Source: Spirosoma panaciterrae DSM 21099 (GTDB lineage: Bacteria; Bacteroidota; Bacteroidia; Cytophagales; Spirosomataceae). From it: a stretch of 64,000 nt of DNA. The notes beneath the pieces are model-generated. The model saw nothing but the letters and a program-made list of their open reading frames with translations, was not told the origin of the DNA and made no database searches. The stretch covers positions 62,001 to 126,000 of the forward strand of contig NZ_KB893244.1 in NCBI RefSeq assembly GCF_000374025.1, written 5' to 3'. Positions 33,251-42,077 of the stretch are shown here, piece by piece (within the stretch, counting starts at the first letter, position 1; each line of letters opens with the position of its first letter). Position numbers and translations under genes: made by a program.

Positions 33251-35754
33251 GAGTTGGTTCGTCGTAACCAGGCGTTATAGCCTTCGATCCATATGGTTCC
33301 GGCCAGCGCCAGCAAACTGCATTGAAGCCATTGGGCCAGGGTGAGCGGGGCAAACTGCATCAGGTGCCGAAGGCCAGGTATGAGTAACGCCACGACCAGC
33401 ATGAGAATCGTCAGGCCGATAACGCCCCACAAGACGGGATTGGGCCTCCGCAGAGCCCGGAAAAATGGCTCTTGATTGGATCGGCGAACCAGAGTTAGCC
33501 AGATGTTGCTCATGACGAGGGTTGTAAAGGTCAGGCTGCGAACCAGATTGGCCGAATAGCCAAGCCGCATGGTCAGGTAATACGTACCGAGGGTAACCAG
33601 GGCGATAGCGAGCCCCTGAATACTACTCAGCCTTAACTCAAGGGAAGTAAAAAAGGTAGTGTTCAACGGTCGGGGAGGGCGTTGCATCAAGCCTACTTCG
33701 GCAGGTTCCTGTTCAAAGGCGATGGAGCAGGTAGGCCCCATAATGAGTTCGAGAATAATCACGTGGATTGGGCTGAACAGGTTGATATAGGTCCAGTTGG
33801 CGATCAGGGGGAGGGTTACGGTGAGTATGATCGGAATATGAATGGCCACAATATAGGCGATCGCATTTTTTAGATTTTGATAGATTCGCCGACCTAGGGC
33901 AATCGCATCGACCATACTACTCAGGTCATCGTTGGCCAGGATAAGCGAAGCCGCCTGTCGGGCAAGCTCGGTGCCCCGCTGGCCCATGGCTACCCCAATG
34001 TGAGCCGCTTTCAGTGCTGGGCCGTCATTCACACCGTCGCCCGTCATGGCCACCACCTGCCTGTTGGCTTTCAGGGCTTCGATCACGCGTAACTTAGCCT
34101 GGGGCAACATACGGGCGAATACATGTGTCTGGTTGACCAGCTTACGCAGTTCATGATCGGATAAGGCCATCACCTGTTTTCCCGTCAGCCATTTTGTTCC
34201 TTCATCCAGACCAACCTGTCGGGCAATGGCGAGGGCGGTTTCGGGGGCGTCGCCCGTGATGAGCTTGACAGTGATTCCTGCTTGTTTGAATTGCTCGATG
34301 ACCTTGTCGGCATTGGGCTTTGGGGGATTTTCGAACGCGATCAGTCCTTTAAATACCCACGGAAAATCGTCCTGATTGGCCGGATACCCAGCCTCGGACC
34401 AGTTGCTGCCCGCTACGCCCAGAACCCGGTAGCCTCTGGTCGATAGCAGACGCGCTTTTTCCAGGATTGTTTTTGCCTCTGTATGAGAGAATCTGCAAAT
34501 CTGAACAATGCGCTCCACCGCTCCTTTGCCAGCTACCTGAACCGGCCCCGTTGCGGGGTCGTACACATGGGTCATCATGGGGGGCGTGCCTGCGAGTGGA
34601 TACTCATGTACCATTGGGCGCTGAAGCGGATCGGCCGGGGAACAATGGGCCTTATAGGCAACCAGAATGGCTTTTTCCATCGGGTCGAACGGTTCTGCCT
34701 CACTGGCCCATCGGGCATACGACAGTACCTCCCAGGCTGCTGTTGGTAGGGGTAGCCCCTGATCAGGAGACATCAGGGTAGTTTCGCCATCCGCATAAAT
34801 GTGCGTTAAGACCATGCCCTCCTGGGTAATCGTTCCGGTTTTATCGACGCAGATAACCGAGGCCGACCCTAAGCTTTCGACGGTTTGCGGTTGTTTGGTC
34901 AATACCCCGAAGCGGGCCATTCGGGCGGCTCCGAGGGCCATAAAGCTGCTGAACGCGACGGGGATTTCTTCGGGCAGAATGGTCATCGCCATCGTCAGGC
35001 CAAACAAGAGTGAGGTGACCCAATCTCCGGAGCGGGCGAAGTTGATGATACAAACCAGTAAAAAGGCCCCAAGCCCTACAAAGGCCATCCGGTTTACGAA
35101 GTGATGAATCTGTTGCTGTAGCGGGGTTTTTTCGGCAACTATGGTTTGGAGCGAATGCCCCAGCCGACCGATTTCGGTTTGCTCGCCGACCGCGGTAATC
35201 CAGATGAACACCCGGCCCGACGTGAGTACGGTTCCGCTGTACAAAAGGGCACCTTCTTCGATTTTTGCTGCCGGAACCGACTCTCCGGTTAGCATGGACT
35301 CATCGACCGAACAGTCATTGGCCTGCAGGAGCCGTCCATCGGCCGGAACGGTCTGGCCTTCGGTCAGCAACACTACGTCGTCGACCACCAGCTCGGCTGT
35401 CGGAAGTTCGGTGAGTTGTCCGTCGCGCATTACCTGAACGGTGGGCTGCGTTAACTGGCGGAGGGCCTGTAGGGCTTTATCGCTGCGGATGGATTCAAAA
35501 ACGGATAAACCGGCTACGATCAGCATGGCTACGCCGAGGACTATGCCTTCGTGCCATTCGCCCAGAATAACATAGAGGGTACAGGCTCCGGCCAGCAGCC
35601 CAAACATAGGCTCCGTAACAATATCGACCAGGAGCTGCCAGCGATTTTCGGGGTCAGGTAACGAGTTGGCTCCGTGGCGGCTTCGGGAGCGGCCGACTTC
35701 ATCGGTAGTCAATCCGGCCAGACTGGCCATCGATTCGAGGGTAGGAGAAGACAT
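33247..35754 (-). CDS. P-type cation-transporting ATPase (P2-type, Ca2+-like)
   Basis: An 835-residue pump: actuator TGES at 156-159, helix-4 motif PEEIP at 261-265, phosphorylated Asp304 in DKTGT, nucleotide-domain segments, hinge MTGDGVND and about ten helices. The N-terminal region and PEEIP in place of PEGLP place it with bacterial P2A-like Ca2+/cation ATPases; it has no CPC, so it is not a heavy-metal P1B pump. Substrate is inferred only. It diverges from the phosphoketolase gene and shares its regulatory region. P-type pumps of this kind occur with universal stress and phosphoketolase genes in low-oxygen clusters of other bacteria. Confidence 0.88.
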   Translation of the reverse strand: MSSPTLESMASLAGLTTDEVGRSRSRHGANSLPDPENRWQLLVDIVTEPMFGLLAGACTLYVILGEWHEGIVLGVAMLIVAGLSVFESIRSDKALQALRQLTQPTVQVMRDGQLTELPTAELVVDDVVLLTEGQTVPADGRLLQANDCSVDESMLTGESVPAAKIEEGALLYSGTVLTSGRVFIWITAVGEQTEIGRLGHSLQTIVAEKTPLQQQIHHFVNRMAFVGLGAFLLVCIINFARSGDWVTSLLFGLTMAMTILPEEIPVAFSSFMALGAARMARFGVLTKQPQTVESLGSASVICVDKTGTITQEGMVLTHIYADGETTLMSPDQGLPLPTAAWEVLSYARWASEAEPFDPMEKAILVAYKAHCSPADPLQRPMVHEYPLAGTPPMMTHVYDPATGPVQVAGKGAVERIVQICRFSHTEAKTILEKARLLSTRGYRVLGVAGSNWSEAGYPANQDDFPWVFKGLIAFENPPKPNADKVIEQFKQAGITVKLITGDAPETALAIARQVGLDEGTKWLTGKQVMALSDHELRKLVNQTHVFARMLPQAKLRVIEALKANRQVVAMTGDGVNDGPALKAAHIGVAMGQRGTELARQAASLILANDDLSSMVDAIALGRRIYQNLKNAIAYIVAIHIPIILTVTLPLIANWTYINLFSPIHVIILELIMGPTCSIAFEQEPAEVGLMQRPPRPLNTTFFTSLELRLSSIQGLAIALVTLGTYYLTMRLGYSANLVRSLTFTTLVMSNIWLTLVRRSNQEPFFRALRRPNPVLWGVIGLTILMLVVALLIPGLRHLMQFAPLTLAQWLQCSLLALAGTIWIEGYNAWLRRTNS

Positions 35755-35829
35755 AAACTGCGGCTGGTTGCTAGACCAAAATTGACGGGCTGGTTCAAGG
35801 TATCAACTGATATGGATTGGTCGATAGCC

Positions 35830-35876
35830 TGATTCTGCTCACACACGATGACCCACCTATAGGCTGATGAAAGTCA
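35830..35876. promoter_or_regulatory. Two CRP/FNR-type half-dyads between the P-type ATPase and phosphoketolase
   Basis: TGAT-GAAA-GTCA at 35865-35876 (full match) and TGAT-TCTG-CTCA at 35830-35841 (one position off), each preceded by TAGSC. CAACTTTG at 35922-35929 is the best -7-like octamer for the plus-strand gene; its end is 58.5 bases from the centre of the right dyad, two helical turns beyond the 36.5-base spacing seen elsewhere (class I-like). Confidence 0.5.
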
Positions 35877-35968
35877 TCGAAACACCTAATACCCATCAGA
35901 CTACCGCCATCGGCCATTCGACAACTTTGCCGATGGTAATCCATACGCGTTTACTTCCTCCAATCCGA

Positions 35969-38332
35969 ATGAACCAGACTATCTATCCCTCTACGGTTGA
36001 GCCTTCGCCCCAGCGGTTGGCGAATGTGCATCGCTATTGGCAGGCTACCAATTACCTGGGAGCTGCTCAACTTTATCTGCGCGACAATTTTCTCCTGGAG
36101 CGCCCTCTGGAAGCCGCCGACATCAAACCGCGTCTGCTTGGGCACTGGGGCACTCAACCCGGACTGAACCTGGTGTATACGCATCTGAATCGACTCGTTC
36201 AGGATACCAATGCCCAGGTGCTTATGGTGGTTGGGCCGGGCCACGGAGCACCCGCCATCCTGGCGAACCTTTATCTGGAAGGAACCATGGGTGAGTTTTA
36301 CCCGGAGTTTACGGTCGGTCTGGAGGGTATGAGCGAACTAATCCGTCAATTCTCCTGGCCCTATGGACTGCCGAGCCATCTGGTGCCGGGTACCCCCGGA
36401 CAGATTCAGGAAGGAGGTGAACTAGGGTATTGCCTGTCGCACGCGTTTGGGGCCGCTCTGGATAATCCGGATCTGCTGGTAGCCTGTGTGGTTGGGGATG
36501 GGGAGGCCGAAACCGGGCCTCTGGCTGCCGCCTGGCATTCAAACAAGTACCTGAACCCAGCTACCTCGGGGGCCGTATTGCCCATTCTGCACGCCAATGG
36601 ATATAAACTATCCGGCCCGACCATTTACGGGCGTATGAGCCAGTCTGAGTTGACCAATCTGTTTACGGGCTACGGGTATCAGGTTCGGTTTGTTGGCGGG
36701 AGCGATCCAATGCAGGTGCATGCGGCTATGTGGCAGACTATGAACTGGGCGTATGAAGAAATCCAGTCCATACAGCACCAGGCACGTATGGGATTGCTGA
36801 CGGGGGTGCCTGCCTGGCCAATGATTATCCTGCAAACGCCCAAAGGGTGGACCTGCCCGCTTACCGTTGACGGAAAACCTATTGAGAACACCTCGCATGC
36901 GCACCAGTTGCCTGTTGCCGATCCGGCTGGCCAGCCGGCCCAACTGCAGGTTCTGGAGGGATGGCTTCGAAGCTATCGCCCACAGGATTTGTTCGATAGC
37001 CTGGGCCGTCCACTGGCGAATGTGCTGGCAACCTGCCCCACGGGTTCCCGGCGTATCGGCATGAATGCGCATGCCAATGGAGGGCAGCAACTTGTTCCGC
37101 TGCAATTACCCGATTATGTGTCGTATGCCGTGTCGGTACCTTCGCCCGGAACCGTTGGTGACGAAGGTACGCATACCCTGGCTCTGTACCTGCGGGATGT
37201 GTTTTGCCTGAACGAATCGGCCCGGAATTTTCGGGTGGTATGCCCCGACGAAACGACTTCGAACCGGATGACCCCACTGTTTCAGGCTACACAGCGAGCC
37301 TGGATGGGGCCCATGGTCGAAACCGATGAGTTCCTCTCTCCCGATGGCCGGGTCATGGAAATCCTGAGCGAACACACCTGCGAGGGCTGGCTGGAAGGTT
37401 ACCTGCTCACCGGGCGGCATGGACTGTTTGGGTGTTACGAAGCCTTTATTCCGCTGGTCGACTCTATGCTGAATCAGTATGCTAAATGGTTGAAAGTGAG
37501 CAAAGAGACTCCCTGGCGTAAACCGCTGGCATCACTTAACTATCTGCTGACCTCGCACGTCTGGCGGCAGGATCATAACGGGTATACGCATCAGGCGCCG
37601 GGTTTTATTAACTCGGTAGTTGAAAAGAAAAGCGAGATAGCCCGGGTGTATTTACCGCCAGATACCAACTGCCTGCTGGCTGTGGCCGACCACTGCCTGC
37701 GAAGCCGCGATTACATAAACCTGATAGTGGCTTCTAAAGCCCGACAGGCACAGTGGCTGACCATTGATGACGCTCGGGCGCATTGCAGCCGGGGTATGTC
37801 GGACTGGGAGTGGGCCGGTAATGCCAAAGGGCATCAGCCCGATGTGGTACTGGCCTGCGCTGGCGATGTACCAACCAATGAGACAGTCGCTGCTGCCGCA
37901 ATATTGACGGAGCATCTGCCTGAGTTGAAGGTTCGGGTGGTCAATGTGGTTGATCTGCTAACCCTGCAGTCGCCGGACCGCCATCCGCATGGTTTTCCCG
38001 AAGCCGCTTTTGTGCAGCTCTTTACGGAGAGTAGGCCCGTGGTGTTTGCCTTTCATGGGTATCCAACACTCATTCACGAACTGCTACACCATCGTACAAA
38101 TCCGACCCGGTTTCATGTGCGGGGCTATATGGAAGAAGGCCGAACCACTACCCCTTTCGATATGCTGGTGCTGAACAACATGAGCCGGTACCAACTGGTG
38201 CTGGCGGCACTGGAGCATCTGAGTAAACGCGCTGGGTCTCAGAAGCTGGTGGACTGGTGCTATCAGAAACTGGATCAGCACAAAGCCTACATTCGCCGGG
38301 AAGGGGTAGATATGCCTGACGTCAGAAGCTAA
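35969..38332 (+). CDS. xfp: Xylulose-5-phosphate/fructose-6-phosphate phosphoketolase
   Basis: About 787 residues from ATG 35969. It has the ThDP-dependent phosphoketolase features: YWQATNYLGAAQLYL, KPRLLGHWGTQPGLN, GPGHGAPA, the ThDP/Mg motif GDGEAETGPLAAAWHSNKYLNP, the H-rich LHANGYKLSGPTIYGRM segment and the C-terminal transketolase-like part. It splits xylulose 5-P or fructose 6-P with phosphate to acetyl phosphate plus glyceraldehyde 3-P or erythrose 4-P. ATGs at 35867 and 35933 are also in frame, but the first lies inside the TGAT-GAAA-GTCA dyad and the family usually starts shortly before the YW motif. Acetate kinase in the same block can use its product. Confidence 0.92.
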   Translation: MNQTIYPSTVEPSPQRLANVHRYWQATNYLGAAQLYLRDNFLLERPLEAADIKPRLLGHWGTQPGLNLVYTHLNRLVQDTNAQVLMVVGPGHGAPAILANLYLEGTMGEFYPEFTVGLEGMSELIRQFSWPYGLPSHLVPGTPGQIQEGGELGYCLSHAFGAALDNPDLLVACVVGDGEAETGPLAAAWHSNKYLNPATSGAVLPILHANGYKLSGPTIYGRMSQSELTNLFTGYGYQVRFVGGSDPMQVHAAMWQTMNWAYEEIQSIQHQARMGLLTGVPAWPMIILQTPKGWTCPLTVDGKPIENTSHAHQLPVADPAGQPAQLQVLEGWLRSYRPQDLFDSLGRPLANVLATCPTGSRRIGMNAHANGGQQLVPLQLPDYVSYAVSVPSPGTVGDEGTHTLALYLRDVFCLNESARNFRVVCPDETTSNRMTPLFQATQRAWMGPMVETDEFLSPDGRVMEILSEHTCEGWLEGYLLTGRHGLFGCYEAFIPLVDSMLNQYAKWLKVSKETPWRKPLASLNYLLTSHVWRQDHNGYTHQAPGFINSVVEKKSEIARVYLPPDTNCLLAVADHCLRSRDYINLIVASKARQAQWLTIDDARAHCSRGMSDWEWAGNAKGHQPDVVLACAGDVPTNETVAAAAILTEHLPELKVRVVNVVDLLTLQSPDRHPHGFPEAAFVQLFTESRPVVFAFHGYPTLIHELLHHRTNPTRFHVRGYMEEGRTTTPFDMLVLNNMSRYQLVLAALEHLSKRAGSQKLVDWCYQKLDQHKAYIRREGVDMPDVRS

Positions 38333-38377
38333 TCGCTGGTGGCAGCCTTTTACTGTATTCTGTCAATTCAAATATTT

Positions 38378-39190
38378 ATGAAAACCATTCTGCTGGCCAC
38401 TGATTTTTCAACCCATGAATTCTGGGCTGCTGACTATGCCTGCCAACTGGCGAATCAGCTTCGTACGCATCTGGCTATTGTTCATGCATATACACCGATT
38501 ACCCTGGCCGAAATGCATGGCGCTTTGGGGGCTTCTGTCGATCAGGAGCGGTTTCTGGCCATTAGTCAGCTCAGTCGTATGCGCACACGGATGATTAGTG
38601 CCACCAAAGGCGCTATTGATGCATCGATCATTGCCTTTCCGGGAGATGCCGAAACGGCTATCAGCACGGAGCTGGCCCGGCTAAAACCCGATTTACTAAT
38701 CATGGGGCTGGCAGGTCAGAACCCCGAAAAGGCTCGCCGGGAGGGAAGTCTGGCTACAAAACTTATTCCCCAAACGCAGGTGCCCATGTTGCTGGTGCCG
38801 CCGGGAGCCCGGTATCAGGCCATACAGAACATGATTCTGGCGGTCGACCTTTCTGCACCTATCGATGCACTGGCGCTGGCCAAGGCCAAGCGGTTTGCCC
38901 AACTATTCGGGGCGGCACTGGACATTGTCTGTATGGAAGATGAACCCGGCGAACCCCTCCAGAAAGCCGCTGAAGGAATCCGAAAGTTACTGGCCGATCA
39001 GCCTCATACCTTTAGCTTTTTGCCTGGAAATGATCTGAGTATTGCCCTGGACGATTTTCGGGTCGATCATAAAGCCGATCTGATCATGATGATGCCCAAA
39101 CCACATACCTGCTTCCAGACTTTCCTGATGGAGAGTAATACCCAGCATGTGGCGCGTCAGAGTGCGGTGCCGGTATTAGCTGCCGTATAA
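38378..39190 (+). CDS. Universal stress protein with two tandem UspA domains
   Basis: About 270 residues from ATG 38378 (an in-frame upstream start at 38339 would add an unlikely leader). Domain 1 (about 1-145) starts KTILLATDFS and ends with PDLLIMGLAGQNPEKARREGSLATKLIPQTQVPMLLVP; the G-x2-G-x9-G(S/T) ATP-binding pattern is partly kept. Domain 2 (about 150-270) starts NMILAVDLSAPID and ends in SNTQHVARQSAVPVLA. UspA proteins accompany low-oxygen survival genes in many bacteria. It follows phosphoketolase by 45 bases and is probably cotranscribed. Confidence 0.88.
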   Translation: MKTILLATDFSTHEFWAADYACQLANQLRTHLAIVHAYTPITLAEMHGALGASVDQERFLAISQLSRMRTRMISATKGAIDASIIAFPGDAETAISTELARLKPDLLIMGLAGQNPEKARREGSLATKLIPQTQVPMLLVPPGARYQAIQNMILAVDLSAPIDALALAKAKRFAQLFGAALDIVCMEDEPGEPLQKAAEGIRKLLADQPHTFSFLPGNDLSIALDDFRVDHKADLIMMMPKPHTCFQTFLMESNTQHVARQSAVPVLAAV

Positions 39191-39235
39191 GCGGATCGAA
39201 GGGTATTGATACATGGAGTAAATCAGCAGGAAGAC

Positions 39236-39278
39236 TGACCAATGTCATAGGGAAACCTGGGTTGCACGGGCACCTTTA
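39236..39278 (+). promoter_or_regulatory. Promoter with perfect TGAC-N4-GTCA dyad, upstream of the dehydrogenase
   Basis: TGAC-CAAT-GTCA at 39236-39247 and CACCTTTA at 39271-39278 (four of six -7 positions). The centre-to-octamer-end distance is again 36.5 bases. The ATG of the dehydrogenase follows at 39308. Confidence 0.5.
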
Positions 39279-39307
39279 CGGATTAATCTGTAGCCGGTTG
39301 CAACGTA

Positions 39308-40297
39308 ATGAACATTGCTTTTTTTAGCGCATTTTCTTTCGAAAAACCCTGGTTTGAGTCGGGGTCTAGCCATCGGATTACGTTCATCGATAAACCTTTG
39401 AGCCTGCAAACCGTAGAGCTGGCAAAAGGCCATCAGGCCGTTTGTGTGTTTGCCAACGATGACGTAAGCCGCCCCGTTTTACTGGGGCTGAAAAAACTAG
39501 GGGTATCGGTGGTGGGTATGCGGTGTGTCGGTCTCGATCAGGTTGACCAGCAGGCAATGGCCGAACTCGGTATGACACTGTTGACGCTGCCGGGCCTTTC
39601 GCCTTATTCGGTGGCCGAACAGGCCGTTGCACTGGTCCTGGGGCTTGTTCGACACCTGCCCGAAGCCCACGACCGGGTACAACAGGGGAACTTTACCATC
39701 GATGGTCTGGTAGGGACGGATCTGCATGGGAAAACGGTTGGGATCATCGGAGCCGGGCGTATTGGTCGAGCATTTGCCCGGATCATGCAGGGTTTTGGCT
39801 GTAAGGTAATCGCCTATGACCTGCATCGAGACCCCGCGCTCATCGAAGCCGGGGTGCAATACGGATTACTGGCTGAGCTTCTGGAGCAGGCCGATATTGT
39901 CTCATTGCATTGCTCGCTTACGCCCCTTACCGAATACCTTATCAACGACTATACACTGGCGGCCCTTAAACCTACGGCCATTTTGGTGAATACCGCGCGT
40001 GGTCGGATTGTCGACACGGCGGCCGTTCTGAAGGCACTGGATGCCGGGCAACTGGCTGGCTATGGGGCTGACGTATACGAACGGGAACGCCCGTATTTTC
40101 ATTACGATTTCTCAAGCCAGAATCTCGACGATAGCCTGTTAGATCGGCTGTGTCATCATCCGAACGTGCTATTGACGGCGCATCAGGGATTTCTGACCGA
40201 AGAAACGCTTCAACAGATGGCGCAGCAGTTGCTCCAACAGTTTTCGTTCTACGAAAATCAGAAAACAATTCATATCCCTCTGGCTTCCGTATGTTAA
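39308..40297 (+). CDS. D-isomer 2-hydroxyacid dehydrogenase (D-lactate dehydrogenase type)
   Basis: A 329-residue NAD-dependent enzyme: GMRCVGLDQVD and SPYSVAEQAVALVLGLVRHLPEA in the substrate domain, the Rossmann motif GIIGAGRIGRAFA at about 142-154, NTARGRIVDTAAV with catalytic Arg nearby, GADVYERE with Glu, and NVLLTAHQGFLTEE with the catalytic His. The length and the Y-E-x-E segment fit the LdhA/D-lactate branch, which reduces pyruvate to D-lactate. It would re-oxidise NADH when respiration is limited, in line with the neighbouring phosphoketolase and acetate kinase. Confidence 0.88.
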   Translation: MNIAFFSAFSFEKPWFESGSSHRITFIDKPLSLQTVELAKGHQAVCVFANDDVSRPVLLGLKKLGVSVVGMRCVGLDQVDQQAMAELGMTLLTLPGLSPYSVAEQAVALVLGLVRHLPEAHDRVQQGNFTIDGLVGTDLHGKTVGIIGAGRIGRAFARIMQGFGCKVIAYDLHRDPALIEAGVQYGLLAELLEQADIVSLHCSLTPLTEYLINDYTLAALKPTAILVNTARGRIVDTAAVLKALDAGQLAGYGADVYERERPYFHYDFSSQNLDDSLLDRLCHHPNVLLTAHQGFLTEETLQQMAQQLLQQFSFYENQKTIHIPLASVC

Positions 40298-40309
40298 TTT
40301 GTATCTGGT

Positions 40310-40741
40310 ATGAAACCGCTGATTAACCCTCTGAAAAGCCTCTGTATGGTCTTGTTGGCTTTGCTGCCCTGGTCGTGCGACGACCATCGCATCCCTCCGG
40401 CATCGGCCTTACTGATCGGCTGCAAAACAGGCTGGTCGACCGTCGATCAGACCTATCATGGTTTATCCATTGGCGGTCTGGCGCCCGACTGTTATCGGAT
40501 TGTATTTGGCCAGGATGGACAGCTAACGGTAGATCGGTCGAGGTGTGTGGGCCAGACTACCTCACCGCTGGTGTTGGGTAGCTGGTCCAGCACCGATACT
40601 CAGCTTAGGCTACCCAGCCGTCCCTGGAATAGCTTTGGTACATCGACCAATTCGATCGCAGAATTAACCGCGACTACATTACGCTTTGGCTGGCGTGGAG
40701 GTCCCGACCGAATCGAAGAAATCTGGACATGTAACGAATGA
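40310..40741 (+). CDS. Small secreted or lipid-anchored protein
   Basis: A 143-residue protein with an N-terminal hydrophobic segment (CMVLLALLPWSC) ending in a Cys near residue 23, a lipobox-like but imperfect signal. The mature part has four Cys (IGCKTGW, DCYRIVF, SRCVG, WTCNE), which may form two disulfides, and beta-strand patterns ending in a RIEEIWTC motif, similar in layout to small lipocalin-like lipoproteins. No family recognised. It starts 12 bases after the dehydrogenase stop and may belong to that transcript. Confidence 0.6.
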   Translation: MKPLINPLKSLCMVLLALLPWSCDDHRIPPASALLIGCKTGWSTVDQTYHGLSIGGLAPDCYRIVFGQDGQLTVDRSRCVGQTTSPLVLGSWSSTDTQLRLPSRPWNSFGTSTNSIAELTATTLRFGWRGGPDRIEEIWTCNE

Positions 40742-40809
40742 GTTTCGGATGAGCTGCATACGGCTAAACGATCAACGTGTAGTAAAGTGCGTCCTTTTGT
40801 GCAGACAAT

Positions 40810-41448
40810 ATGGCAATTGACTTACGCCAGCGTTCGGTATTCCTGATGTCGGGAATGGTTGCCGTAGGACTTTATGGGTTGCATATTGTGCTGGGGGGCA
40901 TGCTATGGCCAGGATATGACCATCTTCAGCAACCCATCAGTGACCTGACAGCGAATGACGCTCCCAACCGAGACCTATTGATGGTTTTTACGACCATGTA
41001 TAGTGTTCTAGCCCTTCTTTTTGCATTAACGGTCGCTACTACTGAAGGGAGCCGCCACGGACGGCTTGTGTTTTGGGCAAGTGTCACCTTTGTATTGCTC
41101 CATCTTATTTCGCTCCTGTATGGCTTTTTTCCGGAAGATTTGCCCAACTCGGCTCCCACTTTTCGAGGAGTACTGCATATAGTGATTACAGCACTGATTG
41201 TACCCTGTACGATCGCTACCCCTCTGCTTCTAGGCTATGGGCTACGAACTGATCCCGTCTGGCGGCCGTTTGCCCGGTATTCCATTCTTACGGGCTTCCT
41301 AATTCTGCTATTCGGTAGTTTGACAGCTTTTTTTTACGTGAATAAGCTGGCCTATTTCGGTCTGGTGGAACGCCTGAATATTGGCGTTTTGCAGGTCTGG
41401 ACGTTCTTTTTGTCTCTGAAGCTGACCAGGCGCTATGACCCCGTTTAG
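40810..41448 (+). CDS. DUF998 family membrane protein
   Basis: A 212-residue protein with six hydrophobic helices. The first loop has YDHLQQPISDLTANDAPN, and the segment after helix 3 has FPEDLPNSAPTFRGVLHIVI; both are hallmarks of DUF998 (periplasmic acidic loop after helix 1 and FPxD plus H between helices 3 and 4). Function unknown. The 3' end overlaps the next gene by 14 bases. Confidence 0.78.
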   Translation: MAIDLRQRSVFLMSGMVAVGLYGLHIVLGGMLWPGYDHLQQPISDLTANDAPNRDLLMVFTTMYSVLALLFALTVATTEGSRHGRLVFWASVTFVLLHLISLLYGFFPEDLPNSAPTFRGVLHIVITALIVPCTIATPLLLGYGLRTDPVWRPFARYSILTGFLILLFGSLTAFFYVNKLAYFGLVERLNIGVLQVWTFFLSLKLTRRYDPV

Positions 41449-42061
41449 TTTTCGATGGACCTTCGTGCTGATTCTAGGCTGGGCACAAACGCTAATGGCT
41501 CAGGATGATACCTATCCGTTCCTAGGCGGTCAGGGAGCCGTGGTTCGTAAACCTGTTCGCGTACATATTGGGTTGATACATCAGCACCAGAATTTTTTTG
41601 CCAGACCGTTTTCATTTCAGGGGATCGAAGCCGGTATTAGGATTCGACGACGATTTCTGGTGGCGGCATATGGTTCTACATTTGCCTCTACACTGGAAAC
41701 CCAGATAGGAAATGCCCCCCTGTTTGTGTATATAAATCAGGCTGGCTTACTGGTAGGTGCCTCGCAGGATAACCGAACTATTGTGCATGGAGGATGTCTG
41801 GTCAACGCAGGCTACTTTTCGTTGATGGGTAAAGCCACCCAGTTTAATCCCCTCCATCCCGACAATCCATCTGTACAACTAGCAGGGTTTGTGCTCGCTC
41901 CACAGGTTTATGGCGAATTGAACGTAACCCGTTGGATGCGTTTCCGAATGGGACTGACCTACTCGTTTTATACCTATGCCGATCCGTCGATCGTAAAAAC
42001 CGCTGATCTACAGAATGTCGGGTTGACATTCGGTTTTATCTTCGGGAAGTTTGTTCGATAA
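41435..42061 (+). CDS. Putative outer-membrane beta-barrel protein
   Basis: A 208-residue protein with a signal peptide (about 1-23, ending LMAQ) followed by alternating hydrophobic/polar strands: VRVHIGLIHQHQNFF, IEAGIRIRRRFLVAAYGS, YGELNVTRWMRFRMGLTYSFYTY, and a final VGLTFGFIFGKFVR. This layout fits a small outer-membrane barrel. The start codon lies 14 bases inside the DUF998 gene, indicating translational coupling. No family recognised. Confidence 0.65.
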   Translation: MTPFSFRWTFVLILGWAQTLMAQDDTYPFLGGQGAVVRKPVRVHIGLIHQHQNFFARPFSFQGIEAGIRIRRRFLVAAYGSTFASTLETQIGNAPLFVYINQAGLLVGASQDNRTIVHGGCLVNAGYFSLMGKATQFNPLHPDNPSVQLAGFVLAPQVYGELNVTRWMRFRMGLTYSFYTYADPSIVKTADLQNVGLTFGFIFGKFVR

Positions 42062-42077
42062 GCCATTCAAACAACGT

